Below are positions 33,812 through 41,949 of a DNA stretch of 42,404 nucleotides, in pieces. Source of the DNA: Nocardia shimofusensis NBRC 100134 (GTDB lineage: Bacteria > Actinomycetota > Actinomycetes > Mycobacteriales > Mycobacteriaceae); NCBI RefSeq assembly GCF_001613125.1, contig NZ_BDBT01000037.1, positions 1 to 42,404 of the forward strand, in the 5' to 3' direction. Within the stretch, counting starts at the first letter, position 1. Every line of letters starts with the position of its first letter. Below the pieces are notes generated by a model. That model did not search any database and was not told the origin of the DNA. It saw only the letters and a program-made list of their open reading frames with translations. The position numbers were made by a program, and so were the translations under genes.

Positions 33812-35089
33812 ATGACCGATTTCGATACCGTCGACTACTTCACCGATCCGGCCCTGGTGCCCGACCCGCACCCGTATTTCGATCACCTGCGCGCCAAGTG
33901 CCCGGTGACCCAGGAACCCCACCACAAGGTCTACGCGGTGACCGGGTACGAGGAGTCCGTCGAGGTGCTCAAGGACCCGGAGATCTTCTCCTCGGCCATC
34001 GCCGTCGGCGGCCCGTTCCCGCCGCTGCCGTTCGAGGTCGAAGGCTCCGACATCACCGGGTTGATCGCCGAGAACCGGCACAAGCTGCCGATGTTCGAGC
34101 ACATGGTGACCATGGACCCGCCCCAGCACACCTACGCCAGGTCGCTGCTGAACCGGCTGCTCACCCCGGCCCGGTTGAAGGAGAACGAGGACTTCATGTG
34201 GCGGCTGGCCGATCGCCAGCTCGACGAGTTCCTCGCCAACGGCCGCTGCGAGTTCCTCACCGAGTACGCCAAGCCGTTCTCGCTGCTGGTCGTCGCCGAC
34301 ATGCTCGGGGTGCCCGAAGAGGACCACGCGGCTTTCCGCGTCGCGCTGGGAGCGGAACGTCCGGGAGCGCGCCCGGGCGCGATGGACGACGACGTCATGT
34401 CGACCAATCCGCTGGAATGGCTGGACGAGAAGTTCTCGAACTACATCAGCGAGCGCCGCGTCGATCCTCGCGACGACGTGCTCACCTCGCTGGCGCTGGC
34501 GAAGTATCCGGACGGTTCCACCCCCGAGGTCATCGATGTGGTGCGATCGGCGACCTTCCTCTTCGCCGCCGGGCAGGAGACCACCGCGAAGCTGCTCAGC
34601 GCCGCACTGCGCATCCTGTCCGACAAGCCGGAGGTCCAGCGGCAGTTGCGCGAGGACCGCACCCGCATCCCGGTCTTCATCGAGGAGACGCTGCGCATGG
34701 ACGCGCCCGTCAAGAGCGGTTTCCGGTTGGCCACTCGCGCGACGACCGTCGGGGACGTGCCGGTGCCGGTCGGCTCGACGGTCATGTTCTGCCCCGGCGC
34801 CGCCAACCGCGATCCGCGCCGGTTCGACAACCCGCACGAGTTCCGGCTCGACCGCCCGAACTTCCGGGAGCACATGGCGTTCGGGCGCGGGGTGCACAGC
34901 TGCCCCGGCGGCCCGCTCGCGCGCGTCGAGGGCCGGGTCTCCATCGAGCGGATCCTCGACCGGATGCTCGACATCGGCGTCGACGAACAACGCCATGGAC
35001 CGGCCGGCGACCGCCGCTACACCTACGAGCCCACCTACATCCTGCGCGGGCTCACCGAACTGCACCTGACGTTCACCCCCAACATCTGA
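33812..35089 (+). CDS. Cytochrome P450 monooxygenase (mce-linked)
   Basis: A 425-residue P450: I-helix AGQETT at 253-258, ExxR as E292/R295, haem motif FGRGVHSCPG with Cys364. It resembles the P450 at 4344 over most of its length (matching DPHPYFDHLRAKCPV, MDPPQHT, RLKENEDFMWRLADR). It starts 39 bp after the Mce-associated gene and is followed 34 bp later by a mycofactocin-type SDR, so all three are likely transcribed with the mce genes. That suggests the imported compound is hydroxylated. No ferredoxin gene adjoins it; the orphan ferredoxin at 11519 or the one at 5639 could serve. Confidence 0.95.
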   Translation: MTDFDTVDYFTDPALVPDPHPYFDHLRAKCPVTQEPHHKVYAVTGYEESVEVLKDPEIFSSAIAVGGPFPPLPFEVEGSDITGLIAENRHKLPMFEHMVTMDPPQHTYARSLLNRLLTPARLKENEDFMWRLADRQLDEFLANGRCEFLTEYAKPFSLLVVADMLGVPEEDHAAFRVALGAERPGARPGAMDDDVMSTNPLEWLDEKFSNYISERRVDPRDDVLTSLALAKYPDGSTPEVIDVVRSATFLFAAGQETTAKLLSAALRILSDKPEVQRQLREDRTRIPVFIEETLRMDAPVKSGFRLATRATTVGDVPVPVGSTVMFCPGAANRDPRRFDNPHEFRLDRPNFREHMAFGRGVHSCPGGPLARVEGRVSIERILDRMLDIGVDEQRHGPAGDRRYTYEPTYILRGLTELHLTFTPNI

Positions 35090-35123
35090 TCCCGCCGGGA
35101 TCATCACGAGAAAAGAGGAAGAG

Positions 35124-35957
35124 ATGACCGGAAGGGTCGAAGGCAAGGTCGCTTTCATCACCGGCGCGGCACGCGGCCAGGGCCGCAGCCACGCGGTGCG
35201 ATTGGCGCAGGAAGGCGCCGACATCATCGCGATCGATGTCTGCAAGCAACTCGACAACGTGCCGTTCCCGATGTCCACCCCGGCCGATCTGGCCGAGACC
35301 GCCGACCTGGTGCGAGCCGAGGGCAGGCGTATCGTCACCGCCGAAGTCGACGTGCGCGACTACGAGGGCATGAAGGCCGCGCTGGACGCGGGCGTCGCGG
35401 AACTGGGACGCCTGGACATCGTGGTGGCCAACGCCGGTATCGGCAACGAGGGCGGCGAGCTCACCACCCTGGACGAGACGTTGTGGCAGGACATGATCGA
35501 TGTCAACCTGGGCGGCGTCTGGAAGAGCGTGAAAGCCGCTGTGCCGCACCTGATCGCACAGAAGAGCGGTTCGATCGTGCTGACCAGCTCGGTCGGCGGG
35601 CTCAAGGCCTACCCGAACGTCGGTCACTACGTGGCGGCCAAGCACGGGGTGGTCGGGCTGATGCGCACCTTCGCCGTCGAGCTGGGCCAGCACTCGATCC
35701 GGGTGAACTCGGTGCACCCGACGCATGTGAGCACCCCGATGCTGCTCAACGACGGCACCTTCAAGCTGTTCCGCCCGGATCTGGAGAACCCGGGCCCCGA
35801 CGACATGAAGCCGATCTGCCAGATGTTCCACGTCCTGCCGATTCCGTGGGTGGAACCGGTGGATGTGAGCAACGCGGTGCTGTTCCTGGCCTCGGACGAG
35901 TCGCGCTATCTCACCGGCGTGCCCCTGCCGATCGACGCGGGCAGCATGCTCAAGTGA
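35124..35957 (+). CDS. Mycofactocin-coupled SDR oxidoreductase
   Basis: A 277-residue SDR of the mycofactocin-linked (carveol dehydrogenase-like) type. It has TGAARGQG at 13-20 and the inserted DVCKQLDNVPFPMSTPADLA segment at ~38-57. AEVDVRD at 73-79, Ser155/156, and YVAAK with Tyr169 and Lys173 complete it. All catalytic residues are intact, unlike the copy at 16519. In this family bound NAD is recycled through mycofactocin, whose biosynthetic genes are not in the window. Oxidation of an alcohol made by the adjacent P450 is the obvious role. ATG 35124 has a GAGGAAGAG site. Confidence 0.93.
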   Translation: MTGRVEGKVAFITGAARGQGRSHAVRLAQEGADIIAIDVCKQLDNVPFPMSTPADLAETADLVRAEGRRIVTAEVDVRDYEGMKAALDAGVAELGRLDIVVANAGIGNEGGELTTLDETLWQDMIDVNLGGVWKSVKAAVPHLIAQKSGSIVLTSSVGGLKAYPNVGHYVAAKHGVVGLMRTFAVELGQHSIRVNSVHPTHVSTPMLLNDGTFKLFRPDLENPGPDDMKPICQMFHVLPIPWVEPVDVSNAVLFLASDESRYLTGVPLPIDAGSMLK

Positions 35958-36015
35958 TTCGCGGCGCGCGAGCGGCGGAGGTCAGTTCGGTGGGCGCCCG
36001 AGTGGACGATTCGCC

Positions 36016-36219
36016 TCAGCGCAGAAACTTGCCGCCCACCACGACGCCCGCGCCCAGCAGGACCAGCAGCAGGAACGCGATCCAGCCGTTGGTGAGCAAC
36101 CAGACCACGCCGAGCAACACCGCGACCGGCGCCAGCGCGACCGCGGCGATGAACGGACTCTCCTTGACCGTCTCCAGTGCCGAACGAGCCCGGACGCGGT
36201 CGACTTTCTTTCCTGTCAT
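36016..36219 (-). CDS. Small membrane protein
   Basis: A 67-residue protein with a basic N-terminus (MTGKKVDRVRARS) and two hydrophobic helices, about residues 23-41 and 46-62, ending VVVGGKFLR. It is plausibly a real, tiny inner-membrane protein of unknown function. It is monocistronic, convergent with the SDR gene (58 bp) and 76 bp from the DinB-type gene. The start is ATG 36219; no clear ribosome-binding site was seen. Confidence 0.7.
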   Translation of the reverse strand: MTGKKVDRVRARSALETVKESPFIAAVALAPVAVLLGVVWLLTNGWIAFLLLVLLGAGVVVGGKFLR

Positions 36220-36295
36220 GACCTCAGGGTAGGCGCGGATCGGGCCGGGGGCTCGCGTTCACCCCCGCCCGATGTGCGCTGCGGTCCGTGCAGGG

Positions 36296-36829
36296 CTAGC
36301 CCATCGTCTTCTGACCGTCGATGGCCTCACGCAGAATGTCGGCGTGCCCGCTGTGCTGGGTGGTCTCGGCGATGATGTGCAGCAGCACCTCGCGGGTGGA
36401 CCAGCTCTCGTTCTCGAACCACGGCGCCTTCGGCAGCGGCCAGGCGCGGTCGAGGTCGACGGTGGCCACGATCTCGTCGGTGCGGGCGGCGACCGCCTCG
36501 TACCGGGCCAGGACGTCGGCGAGGGTCTCTCCGGGCAGCATGCGGAACTCGTCGTCGCGCTTCTGGTAGTCGGCCTCGGTCATGTCGTCGAAGTCCTTCA
36601 TCGCCGAGGTGCCGTCGAGGATGAAGTTCACCCAGCCTTCCTCGCACCCGGCGACATGCTTGATCAGCCCGCCGAGGCACAGTTCGCTGACCGTGCTGCG
36701 GGTGCCGGCCTGCTCGTCGGTGAGTCCGTTCACCGTGTGCCGGAGGAAGAAGCGCGCTTTGCCCAGCGCCTTCAGCAGCGCGGCGCGTTCGCCGGTCAGC
36801 GCGGTGGAGGAGGTTGCGGTGTCGTTCAC
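36296..36829 (-). CDS. DinB/DUF664-family protein
   Basis: A 177-residue four-helix-bundle protein. LIKHVAGCEEGW near 54 and LLHIIAETTQHSGHADILREAIDG near 148 supply the three His positions of the DinB metal site. Family members are thiol S-transferase-like or mycothiol/bacillithiol-dependent enzymes, or stress proteins; the substrate is unknown. The gene is divergent from a WYL-domain regulator across a 94-bp gap with palindromes, a frequent pairing, so it is probably the regulator's target. Start ATG 36829. Confidence 0.9.
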   Translation of the reverse strand: MNDTATSSTALTGERAALLKALGKARFFLRHTVNGLTDEQAGTRSTVSELCLGGLIKHVAGCEEGWVNFILDGTSAMKDFDDMTEADYQKRDDEFRMLPGETLADVLARYEAVAARTDEIVATVDLDRAWPLPKAPWFENESWSTREVLLHIIAETTQHSGHADILREAIDGQKTMG

Positions 36830-36879
36830 GATGTCGCCCTTTCGGAGGTCTTTTCGGTTCGAAACCCAAGGTAGGACCT

Positions 36880-36909
36880 ATTGCGGTCACTTTCTGTCCG
36901 CAATTGCGG
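36880..36909. promoter_or_regulatory. Palindromic operator between dinB-type and WYL-regulator genes
   Basis: ATTGCGG (36880-36886) and CCGCAAT (36898-36904) form a perfect 7-bp inverted repeat with an 11-bp spacer. Overlapping it, CCGCAATTGCGG (36898-36909) is a perfect 12-bp palindrome. The three TTGCGG half-sites end 14 bp before the regulator ATG, which suggests autoregulation. Confidence 0.7.
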
Positions 36910-36923
36910 CCATACTTTCGACC

Positions 36924-37877
36924 ATGGCCGCTACCAGCACCCGGACACTGCGACTGCTGTCCCTCTTACAGACCCACAAGTACTGGCCGGGTGACGAACT
37001 CGCCGACCGACTCGGCGTCTCCGCCCGTACGCTACGCCGCGATGTGGACCGGCTGCGCGAACTCGGCTATCCGGTCGAAGCCCAGCGCGGCGTCGACGGC
37101 GGCTATCAGCTCGCACCGGGCGCCGCGCTGCCTCCGCTGATGATCGACGACGACGAGGCGGTCGCGCTCGTGGTCGGCATGCAGGCCGCCGTGCACGGCA
37201 GTGTGGACGGGATCGCCGAATCCGCGGTTCGGGTGCTGGCCAAAGTGATTCAGGTGATGCCGCCGCGGCTGCGCAAACGGGTCGACGCCCTGCGCGCGAT
37301 GACGGTCCCGGCGGCGTGGGGACCCGCGGGCGGGACCCCGTTGGATCCGGTGGCGCTCACCGCTGTCGCGCTGGCATGCCGCGACAACGAACGGCTGCGT
37401 TTCGACTACACCGCCGCCGACGGCCGCCGCTCCGAACGTCACACCGAACCGCATCGCCTGGTGGCGCTCGGGCGGCGCTGGTATCTGGTGGCCTACGACC
37501 TCGATCGGCACGACTGGCGCAGCTTCCGCGTCGACCGGCTCTCCGGGCCGCGCGCCGACGGCTCCCGGTTCCGGACACGCGAGCTGCCCGCCACCGACGC
37601 GGCCGAGTTCGTCCGCTCCGGCATGGAGCAGATCGCGCGCCCGTACGCGATCGAAGCAGTGGTCTGCACCTCCGCCGAGCTGGTGCGCGAACGCATCGGC
37701 CGGTGGAGCACCGTCGAGGAGATCGACGCGCACAGTTGCCGCGTGCGCATGACCGCCGATTCGCTGGAATGGCCGATCATGGGCCTCGGCATGCTCGACG
37801 CCGACTTCGAGGTCGTGGCCCCGCAGGTCCTGCGGGAACGTCTGCGCACGCTGGCCGACAGGTTCGGCCGCGCGTGA
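36924..37877 (+). CDS. WYL-domain transcriptional regulator (YafY type)
   Basis: A 317-residue regulator: helix-turn-helix at ~5-60 (LLSLLQTHKYWPGDELADRLGVSARTLRRDVDRLRELGY), WYL sensor domain at ~135-215 (VALACRDNERLRFDYTAADG; LVALGRRWYLVAYDLDRHDWRSFRVDRL), and a C-terminal WCX segment. WYL regulators bind DNA in response to nucleic-acid or other ligands; here it probably controls itself and the divergent DinB-type gene. ATG 36924 is the only sensible start: the frame runs upstream through the operator and the opposite gene. Confidence 0.92.
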   Translation: MAATSTRTLRLLSLLQTHKYWPGDELADRLGVSARTLRRDVDRLRELGYPVEAQRGVDGGYQLAPGAALPPLMIDDDEAVALVVGMQAAVHGSVDGIAESAVRVLAKVIQVMPPRLRKRVDALRAMTVPAAWGPAGGTPLDPVALTAVALACRDNERLRFDYTAADGRRSERHTEPHRLVALGRRWYLVAYDLDRHDWRSFRVDRLSGPRADGSRFRTRELPATDAAEFVRSGMEQIARPYAIEAVVCTSAELVRERIGRWSTVEEIDAHSCRVRMTADSLEWPIMGLGMLDADFEVVAPQVLRERLRTLADRFGRA

Positions 37878-37960
37878 GGAACTTTCCGGCCCCGCGCCGG
37901 GTTGTACCGGGTGCGCGATCACTCGATCGCGCCGAGTACCCGAAGGCGCGAGGAGGAAAT

Positions 37961-38479
37961 GTGACCGGCACGCGAAGGGCGATCCTGGCCGGCGGATGCT
38001 TCTGGGGCATGCAGGACCTGATCCGCAGACAGCCGGGCGTGGTGTCGACCCGCGTCGGCTACACCGGCGGCCGCAACGATCATCCGACCTACCGCAACCA
38101 TCCCGGCCACGCCGAAGCGGTCGAGATCGAGTACGACCCCCAGCAGACCGACTACCGGGCGCTGCTCGAGTTCTTCTTCCAGATCCACGATCCGACCACC
38201 AAGGATCGGCAGGGCAACGACGTCGGCACCAGCTACCGGTCGGCGATCTTCTACCTCGACGACGAGCAGCAGTCGATCGCCCGCGAGACCATCGCGGATG
38301 TGGAGGCCTCCGGCCTGTGGCCGGGACCGGTGGTCACCGAGGTCACCCCGGCCGGGGACTTCTGGGACGCCGAGCCCGAGCACCAGGATTACCTGGTGCG
38401 CTATCCGAACGGCTACACCTGCCACTACCCGCGGCCGGGCTGGAAGCTGCCCAGGCGTCAGGACACTGCGCGCTCGTAA
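37961..38479 (+). CDS. msrA: Peptide-methionine (S)-S-oxide reductase MsrA
   Basis: A 172-residue MsrA, which reduces methionine S-sulfoxide in oxidised proteins. The catalytic motif GGCFWG has Cys13. VGYTGGRNDHPTYRNHPGHAEAVEIEYDP, FFFQIHDPTTKDRQGNDVGTSYRSAIFY and a C-terminal DYLVRYPNGYTCHYPRPGW with a resolving-type Cys follow. The start is GTG 37961, directly after AGGAGGAAAT. It is convergent with the stress-signalling operon, with 22 bp between stops. Confidence 0.97.
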   Translation: MTGTRRAILAGGCFWGMQDLIRRQPGVVSTRVGYTGGRNDHPTYRNHPGHAEAVEIEYDPQQTDYRALLEFFFQIHDPTTKDRQGNDVGTSYRSAIFYLDDEQQSIARETIADVEASGLWPGPVVTEVTPAGDFWDAEPEHQDYLVRYPNGYTCHYPRPGWKLPRRQDTARS

Positions 38480-38501
38480 CCGGCAGCGCCGAGCTCCGGG
38501 A

Positions 38502-40907
38502 TCAGCCGATCCTGAGTTCGGTGCCGCGCAGCGGGTTGGGCACCGGTGATTTGATCGTCGCGGGCAGGGTCACCGACATCCTGACCCGGGTGCCGGTGTC
38601 GGTGTTGTCGATCTCGAGTTCCTCGGTGAGCGCGCGCATCATGTCGATGCCGCGGCCTCTGTTGCCGGGGTCGGCCGACCGGGGCCGCCACACGCCGGTG
38701 TCGATCACCTCGATGACGAGCTTCTCCGCGCCCGACTCCGAGCCGGGCTCGTGTCGGGTGTAGGCGTTCAGCTCGACCCGGGGAGACTCACCGCCGTCGC
38801 GGTAGGCGTGCTCGACGCTGTTGGTGCACGCCTCGTTGGCGGCCGCCACCAGATCGGAGGCCAGGTCGTGCGGCACGGCGGCGGCCGACAGCCAGCTGCG
38901 CAGGGTGCGGCGCAGTCCGGACAGCAGCCCGGCCTCGGCGGGCAGGTTCTGATGCAGGGGAGCGGGCGGCTGGCGGTAGACGACCATCGCGACGTCGTCG
39001 TCGTAGCCCGCGTCCGGACTGAGCTCGCGCAGCACCGCATCGGCGACCTCGCGCGGCAGCTTCTCACCCACACCGGCCAGTACCCCGCAGATCCGGGCGA
39101 AGCTGTCGTCGATGTCCACGCCCCGCCGCTCGACCAAGCCGTCGGTGAACAACACCAGCGTCGAGCCGGGCGGCAGCGCGGTGGTGGCCTCGGGTCTGCG
39201 CGACAGTTCGAACGTCGCCAGCGGCACCGCCCGTCCGCCGTCCAATCGCCTGCCCGGCTCGCCCGCCTCGGCCACGATGAGTGGCATGTGCCCGGCGTTG
39301 CTGTACCGCACTACCCCGCGCACCGGATCGAGCACGGCCGCGCACGCCGTCGTGCACATCGCGCCGGGGATGCGCGAGGCCACCGCGTCCAGCTCGGCGA
39401 GCAGCTGGGCCGGCCCGGCGCCGCGCAGCAGCAATGCCCGCCCGGCCGTCCGCAGTTGGCCCATCACCACGGCCGCGGACAGGCCACGGCCCACGCAGTC
39501 GCCGACGATGATGCCGATCGTGCCGTCGCGCAACGGAACCACGTCGTACCAGTCGCCGCCGATCTCCAGCGGTGGCAGCGCGGGCTCGTAGTGCACGGAG
39601 AATCGGGGTGGCAGCTCGATCGGGCCGAGCATGGCGCGCTGCAGGGTCAGCGACGTCGCGCGGGCCTGGTCGAAGTTGCGGGCCCGCTGCACCGCGACAC
39701 TGAGATGCCCGATCAGCAGCGAGAACAGTGTCCAGTCGGCGCTGTTGATCGCGCGGGGCGTGGCGAAGCGCAGGTACAGCGCGGCATCCCCGGTCTCGCC
39801 GAGCGGAGCGAGGATGCCCTCGGAGCTGTCGGCGCCCTCCGGAACGGCCGACAGGCTGCGCGGCGGGCGCTTGCGTGCGCGCTCGAGCAGCCGTCGGGTC
39901 GTCGCGTCGCCCGAATCGGCCTCCGGGGCACGGCCGGAATCGGCCTTGTGGGTAGGGCCGGAATCGGCCTTGTGGGTAGGGCCGGAATCGGCCTTGTGGG
40001 TACGGCCGGATTCGGCCTCGCGGGTACCGCCGGAGTCGGCCTCGCGGACTTTGCCGGAGATGTAGACCTCCGGTGCGGCATGACGGGTCGGCCACACCAT
40101 GACCACCGCCGATTCCGCGTCGATCGTGTGGCGCAGCTCGTCCAGGCCGACCGAGAGCACCTCCATCACGCTGGTCGCCGCGCCGACCGCGGTCACCAGC
40201 CGGTTGGCGGCCTGATCGCGTTCGTGCGCAGCGTGTTCGGCGGTGACGTCGCGGACGGTGCCGACGTAGATCAGCTCGTTGTTCTCCGGCTTCACCAGCG
40301 CGCTGGTGCTGACGGCCAGGTACAGCCGCCGGCCGTCGCGATGGCGGATCGGCAGCACGAACCGCGGGACCTCGGCGCTGAGATGGGGATAGCGCCCGCC
40401 CTCGGGCAGCGACCACGGATGCGGCAGGGGATAGGGCACATCCGCCGCGCCGTACCCGGTCAGCGCGCCGAAGGCGGCGTTCACCTCGATGACGGTGCCG
40501 TCGGCGGTGGCGACGAAGAAGCCGTCCTGCAGCGACTCCACCAGCGCGGTGCGGAAGGCGTCGCGCCCGGCGAGGTCGTCGGCGCGGGAACGCTGTTGCT
40601 CGTAGCGGCGGGTGCCGTCGAGATAGCCGCGGGTCGCGATGTCCAGCGCGGCGAGGGTATGGAGCAGGAACTCCAGCGCGCTCTCGGCGATCTTGGCGTC
40701 GGGCGCACCCGCCGCGGCCGCGGCCTTCTCGGCCTCGGTGGCGAGCCGGAAGTGGTGTTCGGTGAGATCGAGCAGGCTGATGCCCTCGACCAGCGCGCGC
40801 CTGCCCAGCTCGTAGCCCTCCGAGAGGGTGTCGTGGGTAGGCGAATCCAGGTGCCGCCGTAACGCTTCGGCGTAGGCGTCCAGGAACGCGGGCAACGGGC
40901 CGCTCAT
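38502..40907 (-). CDS. RsbU-type stress phosphatase fused to PAS, GAF and an RsbW-like kinase domain
   Basis: An 801-residue signalling protein. Residues 1-105 match the RsbU N-terminal domain that binds RsbT (GYELGRRALVEGISLLDLTEHHF). A PAS domain follows at ~115-225 (VATADGTVIEVNAAFGALTGY) and a GAF domain at ~237-410. The PP2C/SpoIIE phosphatase spans ~430-645, with acidic metal residues at D452, D470, D589 and D636-638. Then comes an RsbW-like HATPase at ~665-785: N691 in NEACTNSVEHAY, D736 in DTGVW and GRGIDMM at 751-757. The GAF domain is interrupted by six 8-residue repeats. ATG 40907 overlaps the upstream gene (ATGA). Having phosphatase and kinase in one chain is unusual for the Rsb pathway. 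Confidence 0.93.
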   Translation of the reverse strand: MSGPLPAFLDAYAEALRRHLDSPTHDTLSEGYELGRRALVEGISLLDLTEHHFRLATEAEKAAAAAGAPDAKIAESALEFLLHTLAALDIATRGYLDGTRRYEQQRSRADDLAGRDAFRTALVESLQDGFFVATADGTVIEVNAAFGALTGYGAADVPYPLPHPWSLPEGGRYPHLSAEVPRFVLPIRHRDGRRLYLAVSTSALVKPENNELIYVGTVRDVTAEHAAHERDQAANRLVTAVGAATSVMEVLSVGLDELRHTIDAESAVVMVWPTRHAAPEVYISGKVREADSGGTREAESGRTHKADSGPTHKADSGPTHKADSGRAPEADSGDATTRRLLERARKRPPRSLSAVPEGADSSEGILAPLGETGDAALYLRFATPRAINSADWTLFSLLIGHLSVAVQRARNFDQARATSLTLQRAMLGPIELPPRFSVHYEPALPPLEIGGDWYDVVPLRDGTIGIIVGDCVGRGLSAAVVMGQLRTAGRALLLRGAGPAQLLAELDAVASRIPGAMCTTACAAVLDPVRGVVRYSNAGHMPLIVAEAGEPGRRLDGGRAVPLATFELSRRPEATTALPPGSTLVLFTDGLVERRGVDIDDSFARICGVLAGVGEKLPREVADAVLRELSPDAGYDDDVAMVVYRQPPAPLHQNLPAEAGLLSGLRRTLRSWLSAAAVPHDLASDLVAAANEACTNSVEHAYRDGGESPRVELNAYTRHEPGSESGAEKLVIEVIDTGVWRPRSADPGNRGRGIDMMRALTEELEIDNTDTGTRVRMSVTLPATIKSPVPNPLRGTELRIG
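39909..40052. repeat. 24-bp tandem repeat within the GAF domain
   Basis: Six 24-bp units encode six 8-residue copies with consensus (P/R)THKADSG; the three central copies are nearly identical. Their plus-strand core is GGCCGGAATCGGCCTTGTGG. They span residues 286-333 of the stress phosphatase. Being a multiple of three bases, expansion or loss keeps the frame. Confidence 0.93.
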
Positions 40908-41554
40908 CGGATCCCGCCACCGATCGTGTCGGCTTCGGCGCTGGTGCGACGGCTGCGCGCGGCGAGGACCAGCGCGTCGTCGGTCTCCCTGACATGCCCG
41001 GCGATGATGCCCGCGGTGATGTCGGCGGTGGACTTGGACAAGTCGATCGAATCGCAGGCCGAGGCGAGCACGCCGTCGGTGGACATCAGCAGCAGATCGC
41101 CCGCGCGCACCCGAACGGACTGCGGCTTCAGCGTCTGCGGCAGCCGGTAGCCGACGATGCCGCCGGTCAGCAGTGCGGTGGCGCGCACGGTGATGCCGGC
41201 CGGACCCGCTGTCAGCACCCGCGATTCGACATTGCCGACACCGAGCCAGTGGATCGCGTCGTCGGCGAACAGCGCCAGCGAGACGGCGGCTCCCCTGGTG
41301 TCGGTCATCGCTCGATGACACAGCACCATCAGCAGATCCAGCGGTTCGCCGCGGTTCTCCGACAGCACGCGTGCCGCCCGGTCGGTGGCTTCGGCCGCGC
41401 CGCTGCCGTGGCCGAGACCGTCGAGTGCGGCGAGCAGGACGACGCCGTCTCCGGCGTCGAGCACGACGCCGCGGTCGCCGGAGAGGTGCTGGCCCGGCAT
41501 CGCCCGACCGGCCACTGCCCATTCGACACTGCCGATGAGCCCGTCCTCATGCAC
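40904..41554 (-). CDS. rsbX: RsbX-like PP2C/SpoIIE-type phosphatase
   Basis: A 216-residue phosphatase of the RsbX type, the feedback enzyme that dephosphorylates RsbS/RsbR to reset a stressosome. VVLDAGDGVVLLAALDGLGHGSGAAEATDRAARVL near 30-64 holds the metal-binding Asp. LLLMSTDGVLASACD near 153 and ETDDALVLAARS near 190 complete the phosphatase core. The start is GTG 41554, read as MHEDG, overlapping the RsbT-like stop by 8 bp. It overlaps the large fusion gene downstream by 4 nt. Confidence 0.9.
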   Translation of the reverse strand: MHEDGLIGSVEWAVAGRAMPGQHLSGDRGVVLDAGDGVVLLAALDGLGHGSGAAEATDRAARVLSENRGEPLDLLMVLCHRAMTDTRGAAVSLALFADDAIHWLGVGNVESRVLTAGPAGITVRATALLTGGIVGYRLPQTLKPQSVRVRAGDLLLMSTDGVLASACDSIDLSKSTADITAGIIAGHVRETDDALVLAARSRRTSAEADTIGGGIR

Positions 41555-41945
41555 CGTTGGGCACCCACTTCCACATCTCCACCAAGGTCCCGCGGCCGGG
41601 TGCCGAGTCGATCGTCAGCCGATCCATCAAACGCCGCGCGCCGGGCAGGCCCAGGCCCAGACCGCGACCGGTCGAGAATCCGTCTTCGAGTGCGCGGGAG
41701 ATGTCGCGGATGCCGGGCCCCTGATCCTCGGCTTGGACCACCAGAGCTTTGCGGCCCTCCCGGTCGCCGACGAGCAGGCGGACCTCGCCGACACCGGCGT
41801 AACTGGTGATGTTGCGGGCGATTTCGGAGATGGCGGTCGAGATCATGGTGCGGTCGGTGAGGGAGAAGCCGAGTTCGGCTGCCAATTCCCGTCCGGCTTG
41901 CCTTGCGGTCACGATGTCCTCCGACACCTTGACCACGATCACCAT
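41547..41945 (-). CDS. rsbT: RsbT-like serine kinase (anti-sigma regulatory factor)
   Basis: About 132 residues, a GHKL-fold kinase closely resembling Bacillus RsbT: DIVTARQAGRELAAELGF, TAISEIARNITSYAG (N box), AEDQGPGIRDI (G1) and DGFSTGRGLGLGLPGARRLMD (G2). RsbT phosphorylates RsbS and RsbR; once released it activates RsbU. Here it would bind the RsbU-like N-terminus encoded two genes on. ATG 41945, 4 bp after the RsbS stop, was chosen. An in-frame ATG at 41972 would add nine residues. Confidence 0.93.
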   Translation of the reverse strand: MVIVVKVSEDIVTARQAGRELAAELGFSLTDRTMISTAISEIARNITSYAGVGEVRLLVGDREGRKALVVQAEDQGPGIRDISRALEDGFSTGRGLGLGLPGARRLMDRLTIDSAPGRGTLVEMWKWVPNGA

Positions 41946-41949
41946 GGTC

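Noticed and set aside
32633..35338. Leftward 901-codon frame over the Mce-associated and P450 genes
   Set aside because: Repetitive low-complexity translation, antisense to three clear genes.
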